Assembly: GCA_012031475.1 (NCBI GenBank)
Contig: JAAUTJ010000185.1
Coordinates: 1-8,143, forward strand
Reading direction: 5' to 3'
Source: Leptolyngbyaceae cyanobacterium SM1_3_5
GTDB lineage: Bacteria; Cyanobacteriota; Cyanobacteriia; Elainellales; Elainellaceae
Length of the DNA stretch: 8,143 nt
The notes under the pieces are model-generated. The model was not told the DNA's origin, searched no databases, and saw nothing but the letters and a program-made list of their open reading frames with translations. Of the stretch, positions 6,733 to 8,143 are shown piece by piece (positions within the stretch are counted from its first letter, which is position 1; the number at the start of each line of letters is the position of its first letter). The translations under genes were made by a program, and so were the position numbers.

Positions 6733-6747
6733 GCTCTAGTCTAGAGC
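6733..6747. promoter_or_regulatory. 7-1-7 inverted repeat in the DUF2103-rbp gap
   Basis: GCTCTAG-T-CTAGAGC is a perfect inverted repeat of two seven-base arms about one base. It lies 88 bases upstream of the DUF2103 start and 186 upstream of the RRM gene start. The compact symmetry suits a dimeric regulator, but I cannot match it to a known cyanobacterial operator; the spacing resembles Fur-type boxes, whereas the GC-rich arms do not. Confidence 0.4.
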
Positions 6748-6841
6748 GTGTGATCGATCGGCGTTAAAAATTTAATCTGTCTGCGAATCTTGACGCTTCA
6801 AGCTTCTATGTTTTCAGTTCCGATCGTTCTGTGTTAGGGTT

Positions 6842-6873
6842 AAACCTGAGTATTAAGTTCGGCTGACAGGTTT
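6842..6873 (+). promoter_or_regulatory. Leader hairpin upstream of the RNA-binding protein gene
   Basis: AAACCTG (6842-6848) and CAGGTTT (6867-6873) form a seven-base stem with an 18-base loop, followed directly by GTTTTTC. It lies 60 bases before the GTG start, so it may be in the 5' leader. It resembles a weak terminator or attenuator, or could be a cold-sensitive RNA structure. The true transcript start is not visible. Confidence 0.35.
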
Positions 6874-6932
6874 GTTTTTCGACAGGCATTGCTCCGGCTC
6901 AATCTCGCAACAATTTGATTTGGAGTTTTTCC

Positions 6933-7271
6933 GTGTCGATTTACGTAGGTAATTTGTCCTTTAAGGTTACGCAAGAAGACGTGAGCAACGTGTTTGCCGA
7001 GTACGGAACGGTCAAGCGCGTTCAGCTTCCGACCGATCGCGAGACAGGTCGGATGCGCGGCTTCGGGTTTGTGGAAATGTCCACAGATGAAGAGGAAAAC
7101 GCAGCGATCGAAGCACTCGATGGTGCTGAGTGGATGGGGCGCAGCCTCAAAGTCAATAAAGCCAAACCCCGCGAAGATCGCGGCGGCGGCGGTGGTGGCG
7201 ATCGTCGCTCGTTCAGCAACGGCGGCGGCGGTGGCGGCTGGGGCGGTGCCCGCAACGATCGTCGCTACTAA
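6933..7271 (+). CDS. RRM-domain RNA-binding protein with glycine-rich tail
   Basis: 112 residues. GTG 6933 is chosen because GGAG at 6922-6925 sits seven bases before it and the family starts MSIYVGNLS; the TTG at 6915 would overlap that ribosome site. Seen: one RRM, with RNP2 IYVGNL at residues 3-8 and RNP1 RGFGFVEM at 42-49, each with its aromatic RNA-stacking positions. A tail from about 84 is made of Gly runs with Arg/Asp (GGGGGGDRR, then GGGGGGWGG) and ends RNDRRY. Known: cyanobacterial Rbp proteins of this form bind single-stranded RNA in the cytoplasm; those with glycine-rich tails are often cold-induced, and related ones position photosystem mRNAs near thylakoids. Inference: an RNA chaperone, possibly regulated through its leader of up to 287 bases. 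The individual rbp paralogue cannot be named. Intact frame. Confidence 0.92.
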   Translation: MSIYVGNLSFKVTQEDVSNVFAEYGTVKRVQLPTDRETGRMRGFGFVEMSTDEEENAAIEALDGAEWMGRSLKVNKAKPREDRGGGGGGDRRSFSNGGGGGGWGGARNDRRY

Positions 7272-7337
7272 GCTTGAGCGGATAGGCGATCGATTTCGGC
7301 AGTGAGCAATTTGTTAGGCTTGCTGCTTTGTTGTGAG

Positions 7338-7369
7338 AAGGGGAGAGCAGAGAGAACCTGGCTCCCCTT
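7338..7369. terminator. Shared terminator between convergent rbp and ABC genes
   Basis: AAGGGGAG (7338-7345) and CTCCCCTT (7362-7369) form an 8-base GC-rich stem with a 16-base loop. It lies 67 bases after the RNA-binding protein stop and 30 bases beyond the ABC gene stop on the other strand. Short T-rich flanks on both sides fit a weak bidirectional terminator. Confidence 0.55.
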
Positions 7370-7381
7370 TGTGCTAACCGT

Positions 7382-7413
7382 TTTAGTGGACAGGCTGTTT
7401 AGTGGACAGGCTG
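7382..7413. repeat. Exact 16-base tandem duplication at the ABC gene stop
   Basis: TTTAGTGGACAGGCTG occurs twice back to back (7382-7397 and 7398-7413). The second copy carries the ABC stop codon (TAA, minus strand, 7399-7401) and the codons for its last residues; the first copy lies in the 3' untranslated side. It looks like a recent slippage duplication or an assembly artefact. Confidence 0.85.
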
Positions 7414-8143
7414 TTCGCCGCTATAGGTTGAAGCTTGCAGACTGAACATCCGCTCATACAGTCCGCCTTGCGCCATCAGTTCGTTGTGGCTCCCAATTTC
7501 GACAATTTGGCCTTTCTCCAGCACGACAATTCGATCGGCCATCCGCACGGTTGAAAAGCGGTGGCTGACCAAAAACGTCATTTTGCCTGCGTCAAACGGC
7601 GAAACCGCTGAAACAAGTCATACTCCGCGATCGCATCCAGTGCCGCCGTCGGCTCATCCAAAATCAAAATTTGAGCAGGCGTCATAAACGCTCTTGCCAA
7701 CCCAATCTTTTGCCACTGCCCGCCCGAAAGTTCTGCCCCACGCGGAAACAGCTTGCCCAGCATCGTTTCGTATCCTGCATCAAGCTTGGCGATAATTTCA
7801 CTCGCGCCCGCCTCGATCGCCGCCTTCTCGATTCGCGCCTGATTGCGATATTCGCGCAGATCGCCAAAACCAATATTGTCCTGCACACTCAGGTGATAGC
7901 GAGCGAAATCTTGAAAAATCACGCCGACATTGCGCCGCAACTCGGTCAGGTCAAGCTGCTGAATGGGAACGCCATCGATCGAAATTTCTCCCGAATCAAC
8001 ATCGTAAAACCGAGTTAGCAGCTTCAGCAGCGTGGTTTTTCCGGCTCCATTCACGCCAACCAGCGCAATGCTTTCATCCGGTCGCACCGTCAAATTCAGA
8101 TTTCGCAGCGTCGGCTTGGTTGCGCCCGGATAGGTAAAGTCAC
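7399..8143 (-). CDS. ABC exporter ATP-binding domain, 5' cut by window, one frame break
   Basis: The C-terminal 247 residues of an ABC protein; the upstream part, probably a membrane-spanning domain, lies beyond the right edge. Seen in order: A-loop FTYPG at the edge, Walker A GVNGAGKTT, Q-loop IFQDF, signature LSGGQWQKIGLARAF, Walker B ILILDEPTAALD, and H-loop LVSHRFSTVRMADRIVVLEKG. A one-base loss in the TTTT at 7581-7584 (AAAA on the coding strand) breaks the frame between LTQAK and TFLVSHRF. As written the first frame stops at 7578, removing the H-loop; adding one A rejoins it as QAKMTFLVSHR. Known: this order and spacing define an ABC ATPase, and the LSVxDNIGFGD...ELSGGQWQK style is common in half-size exporters of the multidrug or bacteriocin type. 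The substrate cannot be told. Gene ends in GEQPVH at a duplicated 16-base repeat. Confidence 0.9.

Noticed and set aside
6915..6932. TTG start for the RNA-binding protein
   Set aside because: It would place the GGAG ribosome site inside the gene; GTG 6933 has that site at normal spacing and matches the family start.
7022..7255. Proline-rich protein on the minus strand
   Set aside because: It is the antisense shadow of the glycine codon runs of the RRM protein.
7578..7590. Programmed frameshift in the ABC gene at A AAA TGA
   Set aside because: The same kind of one-base run loss occurs in many unrelated genes here, so a sequence error is the simpler explanation.

Overview
The window looks like chromosomal DNA from a cyanobacterium. 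GCGATCGC (HIP1) octamers occur about a dozen times, for example near 791, 1675, 3409, 4664, 5881 and 7627. The gene set is also typically cyanobacterial: a Ycf55-type response regulator, the NDH-1 maturation factor CRR6, PerR- and Zur-type Fur proteins, a short purS followed by purQ, and a glycine-tailed RRM protein. Dispersed palindromic repeats sit between genes. A genus cannot be assigned from this sequence alone. No CRISPR array, rRNA, tRNA, IS transposase or phage gene is visible, and nothing here convincingly looks like a new defence or mobile system.

Layout. Positions 1-1025 (minus) hold the N-terminal part of a Ycf55/DUF3685 response regulator that runs off the left edge. Positions 1049-1140 hold a MITE-like palindromic repeat. 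Positions 1164-3083 (minus) encode a membrane-anchored protein with about 48-50-residue helical repeats. A 390-base gap (3084-3472) holds a hairpin repeat and the perR terminator. perR lies at 3473-3915 (minus), divergent from crr6 at 4187-4662 (plus), which converges on zur at 4701-5096 (minus). zur is divergent from purS (5273-5538) and purQ (5546-6243), both plus. A DUF2103 protein (6346-6645, minus) is convergent with purQ and divergent from an RNA-binding protein gene (6933-7271, plus). That gene converges on an ABC transporter gene (7399-8143, minus) cut by the right edge.

The strongest anomaly is a cluster of reading-frame breaks. Nine single-base frame changes are needed to restore full-length proteins: one each in the Ycf55 regulator, perR, crr6, purS (inferred), purQ and the ABC gene, and three in the repeat protein. 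Eight are one-base deficits, most of them in or beside homopolymer runs, and one is a one-base excess. Protein similarity continues cleanly on both sides of each break, so base-level sequencing or assembly error is much more likely than gene decay. The affected genes are therefore annotated as CDS spanning the breaks.

Functionally this is mostly a housekeeping neighbourhood. PurS and PurQ work together in purine synthesis. PerR and Zur are stress and metal regulators flanking a photosynthetic-complex assembly factor. The RRM protein is a typical cyanobacterial stress or cold RNA-binding protein. The Ycf55 regulator and the repeat protein are lineage-specific proteins of unknown role.
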